A stretch of 64,000 nucleotides of DNA from Cytobacillus firmus DS1 (lineage in GTDB: Bacteria; Bacillota; Bacilli; Bacillales; Cytobacillaceae). The position numbers were made by a program, and so were the translations under genes. The stretch lies in the NCBI RefSeq assembly GCF_000565285.1, contig NZ_APVL01000003.1, positions 124,001 through 188,000 on the forward strand, read 5' to 3'. Under the pieces are notes generated by a model, which was not told the DNA's origin, made no database searches, and saw only the letters and a list, made by a program, of their open reading frames with translations. This document shows, piece after piece, positions 32,030 through 40,867 of the stretch (position 1 is its first letter; each line of letters opens with the position of its first letter).

Positions 32030-32555
32030 GTTCTTCCCTCCATTGTTCATCGGCAAGCTGAGCAAGCTTTTTCCGGGCCCGATGCAGTGTCACCTTGACT
32101 TGATTTTCTGATAGATCCAATGTTTCCCGGATCTCACTATAGCTAAAAGACTCAAATTCTCTTAAATATAAAATAGAACGATATTGTTCCGGCAGACAGC
32201 TCATTAGGTCTGCGACTTTTTCCTTCGATTCTTTCTTTAATGCTGAATCCTCAGGCAATCCGTATGGACTGGTCATTTCTCCCTTTGAAAATAAATAACC
32301 GGCAAAAGGAATCTTATTTCTCCTCTGCCGTTTCCGCCATTCATCCAAATAAGCATTCCTGGCTACCTTAAAAAGCCATGCCCTTACATCTTCCTGTTTG
32401 TAGAAAGAGAGAGAAACCGTTGCCTTAATGAATGTTTCCTGCGTTAGATCTTCAGCTGTTTCCTTAGACCCTGACATCTTATATAAATAGTAATAAAGCG
32501 GTCTGGCATAATGACGATATAAATCATCCAGCCGATCCCGCCTGCTCTCCTTCAA
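32022..32555 (-). CDS. ECF RNA polymerase sigma factor
   Basis: 177 residues. Region 2 (DDLYRHYARPLYYYLYKMSG, then ETAEDLTQETFIKAT and VRAWLFKVARNAYLDEWRK) and region 4 (LPEQYRSILYLREFESFSYSEIRETL ... NQVKVTLHRARKKL). Group with SigM/SigW-type extracytoplasmic factors. TTG start at 32555 behind GGGGGGAG. Co-transcribed with the YhdL-like anti-sigma. A matching ECF promoter upstream suggests autoregulation. This pair is inserted between ywlG and glyA compared with B. subtilis. Confidence 0.92.
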   Translation of the reverse strand: MKESRRDRLDDLYRHYARPLYYYLYKMSGSKETAEDLTQETFIKATVSLSFYKQEDVRAWLFKVARNAYLDEWRKRQRRNKIPFAGYLFSKGEMTSPYGLPEDSALKKESKEKVADLMSCLPEQYRSILYLREFESFSYSEIRETLDLSENQVKVTLHRARKKLAQLADEQWREEHD

Positions 32556-32593
32556 CGGCTTCTCCCCCCTTTCTCACTAAAGGCTGCACTATA

Positions 32594-32621
32594 TACACGC
32601 TCTTCCTTCTTGAATGTTACA
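32594..32621 (-). promoter_or_regulatory. Autoregulatory ECF-type promoter of the sigma/anti-sigma operon
   Basis: TGTAAC, 16 nt, CGTGTA on the minus strand, the spacing and form of Bacillus SigM/SigX-class promoters, 40 nt ahead of the sigma start. Confidence 0.65.
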
Positions 32622-32636
32622 TGTTATATAAAAAAA

Positions 32637-32648
32637 GTGACAGGCACC
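32637..32648. repeat. Family E half-element
   Basis: GTGACAGGCACC, identical to the left arm of the 30978 inverted pair and, on the other strand, to 35806 and 39998. It is preceded by seven A residues and lies upstream of the ECF promoter. No partner arm is nearby. Confidence 0.6.
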
Positions 32649-32668
32649 TAATCCAAAATTGATAATTA

Positions 32669-32695
32669 AAGCCCCATTCACCAGGTGATTGGGGC
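32669..32695 (-). terminator. Intrinsic terminator of ywlG
   Basis: Stem GCCCCA-TCACC / GGTGA-TGGGGC after the ywlG stop, then TTTAATTATC on the minus strand. Confidence 0.75.
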
Positions 32696-32713
32696 CGCAA
32701 AATTATAATTATA

Positions 32714-33280
32714 TCATCTGCAGGATTCATTCTCAGCGTTTCGTTCATAAATCGCGCGGGCCCCGCCAATGAGTTTTGGCCTGGTTTTGGCCATGGTGAC
32801 GTGCGCCTCGCCGACTGATTTTTGGGAGGTCCTGATAGGAACAGCTACATGCTTCAGGTGCATGCCGATCAGAGTATCTCCGATATCGATGCCGGCATCT
32901 GCCTTAATAAACTCGACCATGACGGGATCTTTGAAGTGTTCATAGGCATATGTCGCCATCGCGCCGCCAGCCGTGCGGTGAGGAATGACGGCTACTTCAT
33001 CCAGGTTTCTTGCCTCGGCAACAGCCCGTTCAACAACTAATGCCCTGTTCAAATGTTCGCAGCATTGAAAAGCCAGAGCAGCCCCGGTGTCCTGGCGGAG
33101 CTTGTCCAGACGCTCAAAAATCATTTCAGCCACTTGTTCCGTTCCGGCTGTGCCTATTCGTTTCCCGGCGACTTCACTTGTGCTGCAGCCCACTACAAGA
33201 AGGTGCTTCTCACTTAAAGGAACTTGTTCGCTGAATTCACGTATGATTGTATCAAGTTCTGTTTTCCATTGTTCAATCAA
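32714..33280 (-). CDS. ywlG: YwlG family protein (UPF0340/TIGR01440)
   Basis: 188 residues, single-domain conserved Bacillus protein of unknown biochemical function. Typical segments: [20 protein letters not shown] near the N-terminus, [15 protein letters not shown] with paired cysteines, and [22 protein letters not shown] start at 33280 with GGGGGGAG seven to eight bases upstream. Follows rpiB at 23 nt, same order as B. subtilis ywlF-ywlG. Confidence 0.9.
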   Translation of the reverse strand: MIEQWKTELDTIIREFSEQVPLSEKHLLVVGCSTSEVAGKRIGTAGTEQVAEMIFERLDKLRQDTGAALAFQCCEHLNRALVVERAVAEARNLDEVAVIPHRTAGGAMATYAYEHFKDPVMVEFIKADAGIDIGDTLIGMHLKHVAVPIRTSQKSVGEAHVTMAKTRPKLIGGARAIYERNAENESCR

Positions 33281-33303
33281 AAAAGCTCCCCCCTTTGAAA
33301 GAT

Positions 33304-33744
33304 TTACTTCGTTTCGTAAGCAGTAATCTTTCCGACACGGTTTTCATGGCGGCCGCCTTCAAAGTCTGTTGAAAGCCATACTTTTGCAATTTCACGAGCC
33401 AGACCTGGGCCTATCACTCGTTCACCCATAGCGAGGATGTTGCTGTCATTATGTTCACGGGTTGCTTTTGCACTGAATACATCATGCACAAGTGCACAGC
33501 GGATTCCCTTTACTTTGTTGGCCGAGATGCTCATTCCGATTCCAGTTCCGCAGATCAGAATACCTTTATCGAATTCACCGCCGGCTACCTTTTCGGCAAC
33601 AGGCAATGCATAATCCGGATAATCTACTGAAGTTTCGCATTCACAGCCGAAATCTTCATATTCAATGCCCATTTCATCCATCAGGTTTTTTATTTCTTCG
33701 CGGAGATTAAGTCCCCCATGGTCTGATGCGATTGCAATTTTCAT
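33304..33744 (-). CDS. rpiB: Ribose-5-phosphate isomerase B
   Basis: 146 residues. [17 protein letters not shown] with substrate-binding Asp-His, catalytic Cys in [21 protein letters not shown], and the conserved SREHN-like [17 protein letters not shown]. Interconverts ribose-5-P and ribulose-5-P in the pentose phosphate pathway. Downstream of ywlE and the chemoreceptor, and upstream of ywlG in one direction. Confidence 0.95.
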   Translation of the reverse strand: MKIAIASDHGGLNLREEIKNLMDEMGIEYEDFGCECETSVDYPDYALPVAEKVAGGEFDKGILICGTGIGMSISANKVKGIRCALVHDVFSAKATREHNDSNILAMGERVIGPGLAREIAKVWLSTDFEGGRHENRVGKITAYETK

Positions 33745-33819
33745 AATGAAACCCTCCAGTTTGAAGCCGCTTTATTTTGATATTATGCTCTTATTTTGAC
33801 ACAAAACCTTGAAAATATA

Positions 33820-33849
33820 AAGAAAGGGAGCCGCATTTTGGGCTCCCTT
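33820..33849 (-). terminator. Intrinsic terminator of the chemoreceptor gene
   Basis: 9-bp stem AAGGGAGCC / GGCTCCCTT overlapping the stop codon, then TTTCTTTATATTTTC on the minus strand. Confidence 0.8.
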
Positions 33850-35143
33850 ATAATTTAAATTTAGTAATGGTGCTATTTAATTTTTCCGCCTGCTCTTTTA
33901 GCTCGATGGCGAGCTTTTCCACATTGCCGATTACAGCTGTCTGGTGCTGAGTGGCAGCTGAAACCTCCTGTGCACCTGCTGATGTCTCCTCAGCAATGGC
34001 TGCTACTTCCTGGGATTGGGTGGATGTATGCTGGATGCCTTCCATCTGGTTATCCACCAGGCCTGAAATGGCAGACACTGAAGCAGCCATTTCATTGACT
34101 ACTTTCGCCATTTCCTCTATCACTTCATTTGTTTTCGTGCCTTTTTTCATTTCATTATTAGCAGTCTCCACCTGATAAGAGATTTGCGTGACGACATTAC
34201 GGACCTCTTCCTGAATGTTTTTTATCAGTTCTGAGATGCCCTGGACTGCCTTAGCACTCTCATCTGCAAGCTTCCGCACTTCTTCAGCGACTACAGCAAA
34301 TCCTTTGCCATGGTCCCCCGCACGGGCCGCTTCAATGGAGGCATTTAAAGCAAGAAGGTTTGTCTGTGCTGCAATGTCACCGACAAGCTGTATAATCTGC
34401 TCTACCTTTACGGCATTTTGCTCAAGACGCTTTACTGTCTGAAGTGATTCCTCATTATCCTGGGCAAGTTTTTCTATGCCGGAAATAAGCGAATGGATCA
34501 CCTTCTTTGATTCCATCAGGTCCTGAACCATTTCACCGGAAACAGTTTGTGATGCTTTTGCTGTATCCTGGACTTCCTGGGCAATGCGCAGGACATCTTC
34601 CATGGATTCAGCTGTTAACTGAATGGATACAGCAGAACTATCTGCTCCCTGGGAAATCTCGCTGATGGTTCTGGCAATCGCATCTGCCTGCTCTGCAGCT
34701 GCTGAAGACTCGGCAGACATCGCAATGACCTTTTCATTCGTTTCTTTGAAGTTCTCATCAATCTTATGAACCATATCCCTTAAATTGAAAAGCATATGAT
34801 TGAATGCAATGCCCAATGAACGAATCTCATCATCTGACTTGGAGAGCTCTGCATCCTGGCCGATATCACCATTGGCAGCCATGAGTGCCGTTTTTTCAAG
34901 CTTCTGCAATGGTTTAGTGATAAAGCCTGCAGCAAAAAAGGCTAGTACACCTGACCAGAAAATCCCCATTCCTAAGGTTAGAATAGTAAAAACAACCTCT
35001 CCAAATGGAAGCATCTCTTCAATGCTTGGAAATAAGAAGTAAAGAAATACAGCACTTGTTGTGTATGTAATGATGGCCAGCGATGTAATGAATAATACGA
35101 GCTTTTTTCTAAGGCCGAATTTATAGCCCTTTTTCTCCCCCAT
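33848..35143 (-). CDS. Methyl-accepting chemotaxis protein without large sensor domain
   Basis: 431 residues. Two closely spaced membrane helices (about 15-38 and 48-70) with almost no external loop, a HAMP segment ([23 protein letters not shown]), then the long signalling coiled coil with the conserved tip [23 protein letters not shown]. It probably senses a membrane or cytoplasmic cue. ATG at 35143 with AGGGGGA upstream; the frame opens further into ywlE but without a site. Sits between ywlE and rpiB, where B. subtilis has no such gene. Confidence 0.9.
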   Translation of the reverse strand: MGEKKGYKFGLRKKLVLFITSLAIITYTTSAVFLYFLFPSIEEMLPFGEVVFTILTLGMGIFWSGVLAFFAAGFITKPLQKLEKTALMAANGDIGQDAELSKSDDEIRSLGIAFNHMLFNLRDMVHKIDENFKETNEKVIAMSAESSAAAEQADAIARTISEISQGADSSAVSIQLTAESMEDVLRIAQEVQDTAKASQTVSGEMVQDLMESKKVIHSLISGIEKLAQDNEESLQTVKRLEQNAVKVEQIIQLVGDIAAQTNLLALNASIEAARAGDHGKGFAVVAEEVRKLADESAKAVQGISELIKNIQEEVRNVVTQISYQVETANNEMKKGTKTNEVIEEMAKVVNEMAASVSAISGLVDNQMEGIQHTSTQSQEVAAIAEETSAGAQEVSAATQHQTAVIGNVEKLAIELKEQAEKLNSTITKFKL

Positions 35144-35159
35144 TATGTTGTCCCCCTGA

Positions 35160-35600
35160 TTAATCTTCTCTCTTGACGCGATCCAAAATCTGTTCAATCG
35201 CTTCTGTCAGATCTTTAAATGTGCTTCTATATATCTCAACCGGCCCCCCATATGGATCAATAATATCTCCAGCAGCTCCGGCAAACTCTTTTAATGTGAA
35301 GGTTTTGCCCTCTGCGCCAGGAAACATGGACAGAACCGTATTTCTGTGACCGGCTGTCATCGTTAAAATATAGGTCGCCCAGTCAATTAAATCTTCACTC
35401 ATACTGGATGACTGATGCTGAAGCGGAATTCCGTGCTCCTCCAGCACACTTTTCGTATTCGCGGACGCATCACTGCCGTCTGCCGCAAATACGCCAGCCG
35501 ACTTCACTTCTACACCGGGAATCGATCTGCTTTTTAAAATGGCTTCTGCCATCGGGCTTCTGCACGTATTTCCCGTACAAACAAATAACACATTTGCCAT
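35160..35600 (-). CDS. ywlE: Protein-arginine phosphatase
   Basis: 146 residues, low-molecular-weight phosphatase fold. P-loop [16 protein letters not shown] with nucleophile Cys8, Arg14 and the Thr at position 12 that gives phospho-arginine preference in YwlE; general acid Asp in DIIDPYGG. Reverses McsB-made phosphoarginine marks in protein quality control. Strong GGAGGGAG site. Sits between mntP and the chemoreceptor, as expected for Bacillus ywlD-ywlE. Confidence 0.93.
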   Translation of the reverse strand: MANVLFVCTGNTCRSPMAEAILKSRSIPGVEVKSAGVFAADGSDASANTKSVLEEHGIPLQHQSSSMSEDLIDWATYILTMTAGHRNTVLSMFPGAEGKTFTLKEFAGAAGDIIDPYGGPVEIYRSTFKDLTEAIEQILDRVKRED

Positions 35601-35702
35601 AGGAACTCTCCCTCCTTTTATATCGGTTTATAACTATAAAACTTTATCCAAACTTTTCTTACATTATAAGACAATTTCCCTATAACACCTATAGCTCCCA
35701 TG

Positions 35703-35735
35703 CAAAAAAAGAAAAAGGGCAGCCCGCACCCTTTT
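35703..35735 (-). terminator. Intrinsic terminator downstream of mntP
   Basis: 7-bp stem AAAAGGG / CCCTTTT, then TTCTTTTTTTGC on the minus strand. Confidence 0.75.
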
Positions 35736-35787
35736 CATTTTTCACAAAATATTAACATTTAAACACCTGCTGCATGACCGACTTGGT

Positions 35788-35819
35788 ATTCGACAAAATT
35801 CGAGCGGTGCCTGTCACCC
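35788..35819. repeat. Family E 32-nt repeat overlapping the mntP stop codon
   Basis: ATTCGACAAAATTCGAG followed by CGGTGCCTGTCACCC. 30 of 32 positions match 39980-40011. Its minus-strand GGGTGA contains the mntP stop codon. Confidence 0.8.
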
Positions 35820-36365
35820 TATTAAAAGCTTTACCCCAAATGCCAGGAGGATGGCGCCTCCGAGAGCTTCGCTGTAGGAGCCGATCCAGCTTTGCACTTT
35901 TCTGCCGGTGAGGAGGCCGGCCCATGTGAGGATGGTAGCACCTGCTCCGAAGAAGACGAGCACCAGGAATGTTTTAGCTCCGTAGATTCCGAGGCTTAGG
36001 CCGACTGAAAAACTATCAAGGCTGACGCTCAGTGCAAAAATCAGCAGCCCTATGCCCACCGGCGTAATTAAGCTGTCTTCCTCATCCCTGAAGCTTGACC
36101 AAATCATCTGCACGCCTAATAAAAGGAGCAGCCCCCCGCCAGCATATCCGGCAATGGCTCCAAATGTATTTGAAAGGAATCTGCCTGCTATCATTCCCAA
36201 TAAAGGCATCCATACATGGAAAAGTCCAATGGTGATGCCGATTTTAGCTATTTGTCTGAGGCGGAGTTTGTACATCCCCATGCCAAGACCTACTGAAAAG
36301 GCATCCATCCCCAATGCGAATGCCATTAAAGCCAGTGTTAAAATTTCCCCGATCATTGCAGACAT
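35814..36365 (-). CDS. mntP: Manganese efflux pump
   Basis: 183 residues, six predicted membrane helices, two symmetrical halves each with the family signature ([15 protein letters not shown] and [15 protein letters not shown]), whose Asp residues bind Mn(II). Exports excess manganese. In Bacillus the gene is ywlD. ATG behind GGGAGGCGG. The stop codon is supplied by a family E repeat, so the extreme C-terminus (LLIG) may be repeat-derived. Confidence 0.93.
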   Translation of the reverse strand: MSAMIGEILTLALMAFALGMDAFSVGLGMGMYKLRLRQIAKIGITIGLFHVWMPLLGMIAGRFLSNTFGAIAGYAGGGLLLLLGVQMIWSSFRDEEDSLITPVGIGLLIFALSVSLDSFSVGLSLGIYGAKTFLVLVFFGAGATILTWAGLLTGRKVQSWIGSYSEALGGAILLAFGVKLLIG

Positions 36366-36444
36366 TTTTCCGCCTCCCTTGGACTTGCTAATTCAGCATA
36401 TGCACGTCCAGGCGGATTTAGAATGCAATTTCCTTTTTATAAGA

Positions 36445-36570
36445 AAAGCGCAAGCGCCTTGCCCACCCCCGACAAGCACAAGACGAGCCTCCCGGAAAGG
36501 CGTTCTTTGCCTTTTTGGGAGGCTCGTCTTGTGACCTCGAGGGGGTAGGCGCTCGAGCTAGACAGTTATC
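36445..36570. repeat. Family A dispersed repeat (copy A4)
   Basis: Short form in the ywlC-mntP gap: AAGCGCAAGCGCCTTGCCCAC to GTAGGCGCTCGAGCTAGAC-type ends, with a near-perfect internal hairpin GAGCCTCCCGGAAAGGCG ... CTTTTTGGGAGGCTC. Confidence 0.85.
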
Positions 36571-36600
36571 GACGTTCAAATTTTATACTTTCTTATCTTA

Positions 36601-36634
36601 CAAAACAAAAAACCGCTTCATGACGAAACGGTTT
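36601..36634 (-). terminator. Intrinsic terminator of ywlC
   Basis: AAACCG-TTTCG / TGAAG-CGGTTT imperfect stem right after the stop, then TTTGTTTTG on the minus strand. Confidence 0.8.
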
Positions 36635-36639
36635 CTTTG

Positions 36640-37683
36640 TTATCTGATAATGACCCTGTGTCCAGCTGCTTTCATCAGGCGGTTCATGATGGCATGCCCG
36701 ACGCCTTCCCCCGGAAACATCTCACAGAAAATAACATCAGCATCTGTTGTATTGAAATATCTTAACGCTTCATAGAGGGAGCTTGCCACGGTCTCAAGCT
36801 TTTCCCGCTGCCCGCAGGCATACACATAGTCAGCACGATAGAATTCCCGGTTCTCGACTGTCGTCAGAACGCCAACTGAAAGACCTTCCTGCTTCTTATC
36901 CTCAACAAATTGCTGGATATCCTCTCTTGTTCCTTCCACTAAATAAAGAGGTGCATCCGGCGCATAGTGACGGTACTTCATGCCCGGAGATTTCGGCGCC
37001 TGGCTTTCATCCGCTAACGCCGGGTCCACAATGACCTCTCCCACAACCTCTTCCAGCTGTTCTCTTGTTATGCCGCCTGGCCTTAGGATCACCGGCACTT
37101 CAGCCGTACAATCCACAACGGTTGATTCCACGCCTACACCAGTCGGACCTCCGTCCACTAATCCGGCAATTCTTCCATTCAGGTCTTCCCAGACATGGTC
37201 AGCCGTTGTCGGACTTGGCCTTCCGGACCGGTTCGCACTTGGAGCCGCAATGGGCAGTCCTGTTTTCTTCAGCAGCGACAGGGCCACCGGATGATCCGGC
37301 ATTCTCACAGCCACTGTGGATAAACCTGCCGTTGCATAATAGGAAAGAACACCTTCCTTTAGATTAAAAATGAGCGTAAGCGGTCCCGGCCAAAATTGTT
37401 CCATCAGTGTCTGGGCCTTCTGTGGAATTTCCGTTACAAAGGCGTTCAGCTGCGCTTTATCAGCAATGTGGATAATCAGGGGATTATCACTTGGACGTCC
37501 TTTTGCCTCGAATATTTTTTTGACCGCTTCATCATTTTTCGCATTCCCGCCTAATCCATATACGGTTTCTGTCGGAAAAGCGACCACTTCATTATTTTTC
37601 AGCAGATCGGCAGCCTGTGAAAACTGTGAATAACTATCTTCTTTATCCACACTGTTATCCACCGACCATCTTTTTGTTATCAT
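36640..37683 (-). CDS. ywlC: Threonylcarbamoyl-AMP synthase (Sua5/YwlC)
   Basis: 347 residues. N-terminal YrdC domain (AFPTETVYGLGGNAKN, KGRPSDNPLIIHI, PIAAPSANRSGRPSPT) joined to a C-terminal Sua5 domain (after KSPGMKYRHYAPDAPLYLV). Makes threonylcarbamoyl-AMP from Thr, bicarbonate and ATP for t6A37 of ANN-decoding tRNAs. Same length as B. subtilis YwlC and same neighbours. Confidence 0.95.
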   Translation of the reverse strand: MITKRWSVDNSVDKEDSYSQFSQAADLLKNNEVVAFPTETVYGLGGNAKNDEAVKKIFEAKGRPSDNPLIIHIADKAQLNAFVTEIPQKAQTLMEQFWPGPLTLIFNLKEGVLSYYATAGLSTVAVRMPDHPVALSLLKKTGLPIAAPSANRSGRPSPTTADHVWEDLNGRIAGLVDGGPTGVGVESTVVDCTAEVPVILRPGGITREQLEEVVGEVIVDPALADESQAPKSPGMKYRHYAPDAPLYLVEGTREDIQQFVEDKKQEGLSVGVLTTVENREFYRADYVYACGQREKLETVASSLYEALRYFNTTDADVIFCEMFPGEGVGHAIMNRLMKAAGHRVIIR

Positions 37684-37859
37684 TGTTATCCACCTTCATA
37701 AAAAATGTTTTTTTGCCGTCAAAATTCCTATGTTTTCGACATTTTTTTGAACATTCCTTTGGAAAGTATAGTAGAAGAAGCTGGATAACTCAAGTCTTAT
37801 CCACAATTTGTGTATAAATAAGACGGATTTGTGTATAACTTTGGCAAGATACCCACAAT

Positions 37860-38306
37860 TCACATGGATAATTTCAAAAAGAAAGAGTTATCCACAGTCA
37901 GGATGTGTTTTACATGCTCTGACTTAAATAACACTTCCGGCAAGTGCGCTGTTTCTTCCTGTTTAAAGCCAAGCAGGCTGAAAAAGGCCAGCGAATTTCG
38001 TTTATTCGATGCGAGATACAATGCTTCCATGCCCCGATCCCTGGCCAGTATTAATATTTGCTCAAACAAAATAAATAAATCTTTTTCAGTTGCTGTGGAT
38101 GTCATCACAAGCGATCTCAAAAGACCGATCTTGCCATGGGGTTCAATTCCCAGGGTAGCCTTAATATCCCCGGAATCATTCTCCATAATTAAAAAATATT
38201 CAATTGCTTCCTTTATCCCGTCCGTACTTAAGTTTGCCGATTCCAGAAAAGATGCCAGATTCACCACATCTGAAGCATGAGCACATCTCACCACACCTGT
38301 TTCCAT
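37860..38306 (-). CDS. ywlB: GNAT-family acetyltransferase (YwlB-like)
   Basis: 148 residues. Short GNAT fold with the acetyl-CoA binding region around LRSLVMTSTATEKDLFILFE (a degenerate Q/RxxGxG/A) and the C-terminal LYLASNKRNSLAFFSLLGF motif typical of GNATs. ATG at 38306 behind GGGGTG; an open frame further upstream lacks a site. In B. subtilis ywlB lies at this place between spoIIR and ywlC. Substrate unknown. Confidence 0.82.
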   Translation of the reverse strand: METGVVRCAHASDVVNLASFLESANLSTDGIKEAIEYFLIMENDSGDIKATLGIEPHGKIGLLRSLVMTSTATEKDLFILFEQILILARDRGMEALYLASNKRNSLAFFSLLGFKQEETAHLPEVLFKSEHVKHILTVDNSFFLKLSM

Positions 38307-38379
38307 TTCTTCACCCCATTTTCTTATTGTCACTCTATGAATATGAAAAAATAGACAAAGTAGAACTAGATTTTCAGAA

Positions 38380-38440
38380 AAGTGGAAGTGCCTTGCCGTC
38401 ATCTCGCAGGGCAGGCTGCTTGTGCTGGAAAGTTATCGGC
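38380..38440. repeat. Decayed family A remnant (A5)
   Basis: AAAGTGGAAGTGCCTTGCC at one side and CTTGTGCTGGAAAGTTATC at the other resemble the two ends of family A with the middle lost. Confidence 0.45.
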
Positions 38441-38455
38441 ATACAATATGATTAA

Positions 38456-38495
38456 ACAGAAAACACGGCAGCTGTCTGATGCGGCTGCCGTGTTT
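38456..38495 (-). terminator. Intrinsic terminator of gsiB
   Basis: 12-bp perfect stem AAACACGGCAGC / GCTGCCGTGTTT, then TTCTGTTT on the minus strand. Confidence 0.88.
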
Positions 38496-38530
38496 ATATT
38501 ACTATCATTTGCATTTTTTCTGCGGCAGGT

Positions 38531-38911
38531 TTAGTCGTTCGAGTTGCCGCCTTTTCGGCCGATTTCTTCATAGAAATCGCGGTCATGATTTTCACTGGTT
38601 GCTTCTCCGCCTTTACGTCCAATTTCCTGGTAGAATTCCTTGTCATGATTTTCAGCTGTTGCTTCTCCGCCTTTTTGGCCAATCTCCTGATAGAATTCAC
38701 TATCATGATTTTCCGCTGTCGCTTCTCCACCCTTTTTGCCTATTTCCTGGTAGAAGTCCTTGTCATGATTTTCAGCTGTTGCTTCTCCGCCTTTGGAGCC
38801 AATTTCCTGATAGAATTCCTTATCATGGTTGCGGCTTGTTGCTTCTCCGCCCATGCGTCCTCTTTCCTCACGAGACATTTTATCGTTGTTGTTATTGTTG
38901 TTTTTAGCCAT
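38531..38911 (-). CDS. gsiB: General stress hydrophilin (GsiB-like, KGG repeats)
   Basis: 126 residues, extremely hydrophilic, with an Asn-rich start and five 20-residue repeats of the type KGGEATAENHDKEFYQEIG. This is the LEA-like KGG repeat of B. subtilis GsiB (123 residues), a glucose-starvation and general stress protein thought to protect against desiccation. AAGGAGATG is well placed. A sigma-B-type promoter lies 50 nt upstream. In B. subtilis gsiB is elsewhere, so this is a local insertion between spoIIR and ywlB. Confidence 0.92.
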   Translation of the reverse strand: MAKNNNNNNDKMSREERGRMGGEATSRNHDKEFYQEIGSKGGEATAENHDKDFYQEIGKKGGEATAENHDSEFYQEIGQKGGEATAENHDKEFYQEIGRKGGEATSENHDRDFYEEIGRKGGNSND

Positions 38912-38960
38912 AATCTTTCATCTCCTTTTTTGTTTGTGTTTTGTTGCTACACTACTTTAA

Positions 38961-38985
38961 ATATCCGTTTTTGGAAGAATCAAAC
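38961..38985 (-). promoter_or_regulatory. Sigma-B promoter of gsiB
   Basis: GTTTGA, 13 nt, GGATAT on the minus strand: five of six matches to each half of the Bacillus sigma-B consensus (GTTTAA, 12-14 nt, GGGTAT). Agrees with GsiB being a classical sigma-B target. Confidence 0.75.
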
Positions 38986-39069
38986 GCATGAAAAGAAGAT
39001 GTTATATGCTTGTCTTAATTGTAATTTGATTTCCAGTTTTTAAAATGATTCTAAAAAAAATGGTGATTG

Positions 39070-39165
39070 GGGTTGGGTTCGGACTCTGCGGGCGCTTTTT
39101 CTCGCTACCCAGGTTCAGACTCTGAATCCCTTTTCCCGCTACCACTGTCCGAAGCTGACTCCAGG
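39070..39165. repeat. Family C repeats, degenerate copies
   Basis: GTTCGGACTCT and GTTCAGACTCT recur 36 nt apart, each followed by a CTTTTTCTCGCTACC-like tail, then CTGTCCGAAGCTGACTCCAGG-like sequence. The words match the 52-nt tandem units at 44373. In the spoIIR-gsiB gap; no gene there. Confidence 0.6.
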
Positions 39166-39186
39166 CACACCCATTAACTCACTGTA

Positions 39187-39213
39187 AAAGAAAAACCCTG
39201 CTCTGCAGCAGGG
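39187..39213 (-). terminator. Intrinsic terminator of spoIIR
   Basis: CCCTGCT / AGCAGGG stem with a GCAG loop adjoining the stop, then TTTTTCTTTT on the minus strand. Confidence 0.88.
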
Positions 39214-39214
39214 C

Positions 39215-39892
39215 TTAACCAAAGATTTTTTCCCATATTTCTACTAAGAAGAATTTTACTTCCACTGGTTCTTCATCTTCCTCTGTATAAACAGGAGGGG
39301 TTTCTTTTTCGGAGACTTTATCAGCTGCGACTTCTTCTGCTTGTACTACTCCCTTCTTTTCTCCTTCTTCAAATCCTTCGCTTACAGCTACTCCGTTTGA
39401 GAAGTCAAGGAAGCATAGAGGAGGGAATAGCACGCACCACCAGTTCGCCCCTTTTCCTTCGCCAAGAGTGATTAAGATTGCTTCGTATTCGCCTGCAGGA
39501 TATAAGAATTGTCCATATAATTTCGTCGGGAAGCTGACTTTTCCAAAGTCGGCATTTACACTCTGGTTCGACCCTTCTTCAGCTGCTACTTGTTCGGCAA
39601 TCTTCTGAATCTCTGGCAATCTGGACTGAATCAGTTCGCGGGCATCTTCGATTGAAGTCAGCTCTGCCACCCATTCTGTGATTTCTGCATTTACTGCGTC
39701 CCTTACTTTTCTTTTAACCGCCTGGTCCTCTTCATTATCGCTATTGGCCAGAATGCGCAGCCTGATGGCCTCATTTGGGATTACCATCGGTTCATCAGCT
39801 GTCACTTCTGTCTGCGGTATATATAAACTTAAAATGGTTCCTAAGGATAAAATCAGTACATATAATTTCACAATCGTTTTTGTGTTCATCAT
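39215..39892 (-). CDS. spoIIR: Stage II sporulation protein R
   Basis: About 225 residues. Signal or anchor helix near the N-terminus (VKLYVLILSLGTILSLYI), then the conserved SpoIIR domain (VIPNEAIRLRILANSDNEEDQ and FPTKLYGQFLYPAGEYEA, GANWWCVLFPPLCFLDF). Secreted from the forespore to trigger SpoIIGA processing of pro-sigma-E. The C-terminus carries an extra acidic region. The start at 39892 (MMNTKT) uses GGTGG; a GTG at 39919 is open but without a site. No clear sigma-F promoter was found. Confidence 0.92.
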   Translation of the reverse strand: MMNTKTIVKLYVLILSLGTILSLYIPQTEVTADEPMVIPNEAIRLRILANSDNEEDQAVKRKVRDAVNAEITEWVAELTSIEDARELIQSRLPEIQKIAEQVAAEEGSNQSVNADFGKVSFPTKLYGQFLYPAGEYEAILITLGEGKGANWWCVLFPPLCFLDFSNGVAVSEGFEEGEKKGVVQAEEVAADKVSEKETPPVYTEEDEEPVEVKFFLVEIWEKIFG

Positions 39893-39979
39893 TTCCGCCA
39901 CCATCCCTTCACTATCCACAGTGTGGACAGGATGGCAGATTCTTAAACTATTAAAATTAATATTTTTCTAGTTTCTACT

Positions 39980-40011
39980 ATTCGACAAAATTCGGGTGGT
40001 GCCTGTCACCC
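39980..40011. repeat. Family E 32-nt repeat overlapping the prmC stop codon
   Basis: ATTCGACAAAATTCGGG followed by TGGTGCCTGTCACCC. The minus-strand GGGTGA contains the prmC stop. Also lies about 90 nt upstream of spoIIR. A truncated version (CAAAATTCGGGTGGT) occurs at 15965-15979. Confidence 0.8.
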
Positions 40012-40860
40012 GATTTCCGCAAAAACCATCCGGTCTTTGCCGTTTATGTCGCAGAGGGTTTCTATATTGGCCTGTGGGAAAGCCTTTTGCAGGAGTGCCG
40101 AAACTGCTTCACTTTGTCCGGCTCCTACCTCGAAGCCGATGAGGGCACGGTCTTTGATGACGGCTGGCAGCTCTGTCATAAAGCGCTTGTATAGATCCAG
40201 TCCTTCTTCTCCTGCAAAGAGGGCACGATGCGGTTCGTGCTTGGTGACTACATCTGACATCCACTCGATATCCCTTTCCGGTATATACGGAGGGTTTGAT
40301 AGAATGATATCAAATTTCTTTCCTTTTGAGATGAGGGGCTGGAGAAGATCTCCCTGGAAAAATTCGATCTCCGCGCCATTCTGTTCTGCATTTTTTTCAG
40401 CAAGCTCAAGGGTCGGCCCATAGATATCTGTGGCCGTGACAGTTAATTCCGGTTTTTCGAGCTTCATCGTAACAGCAATCGCTCCGCTTCCGGTGCCAAT
40501 GTCCGCCATCTCAAGCCCAGTTGCGGTGCCAAACAGCTTGCTTATCTTCTGCAGAGCGTTAAAAACCAGTTCTTCTGTTTCCGGCCTTGGAATAAGGACA
40601 TCTTCATTCACCTGGAAGGTGCGCCCGTAAAATTCTTCAGATCCGATGATATACTGCACAGGCTTGCCCTCTGCGTGTGCCTGCACAGCTCTCTGGAATT
40701 CAGACAGGATTTCCGGATTCAATTCTTCACGCAGATTAGCCAGAAAGCTTGCCCTGCTCATCTTCATAAAATGCTGCAATAGCAGCTCACCGGCATTCAC
40801 ATCACGATTTGACTTCTTTAAAAAAGAAGAAGCCCAGTTGAGGGCTTCATATACTTTCAT
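40006..40860 (-). CDS. prmC: Release factor glutamine N5-methyltransferase
   Basis: 284 residues. N-terminal helical domain, then a SAM-dependent methyltransferase with [16 protein letters not shown] and the catalytic NPPY in [14 protein letters not shown]. Methylates the GGQ glutamine of release factors. The ATG at 40860 (MKVYEALNW) lies 7 nt after the prfA stop and fits the family; there is no strong site, consistent with coupling to prfA. The last codons ATC-GGG-TGA fall in a family E repeat. Confidence 0.95.
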   Translation of the reverse strand: MKVYEALNWASSFLKKSNRDVNAGELLLQHFMKMSRASFLANLREELNPEILSEFQRAVQAHAEGKPVQYIIGSEEFYGRTFQVNEDVLIPRPETEELVFNALQKISKLFGTATGLEMADIGTGSGAIAVTMKLEKPELTVTATDIYGPTLELAEKNAEQNGAEIEFFQGDLLQPLISKGKKFDIILSNPPYIPERDIEWMSDVVTKHEPHRALFAGEEGLDLYKRFMTELPAVIKDRALIGFEVGAGQSEAVSALLQKAFPQANIETLCDINGKDRMVFAEIG

Positions 40861-40867
40861 CGTTGAA

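Noticed and set aside
38479-39043. Plus-strand frames opposite gsiB
   Set aside because: Produced by the 60-nt coding repeat of gsiB; the gsiB strand has the promoter, ribosome binding site and terminator.
39980-39996. Spo0A box (TTCGACA) upstream of spoIIR
   Set aside because: It is part of the family E repeat and is also present at mntP, so it is more likely a repeat word than a regulated site.
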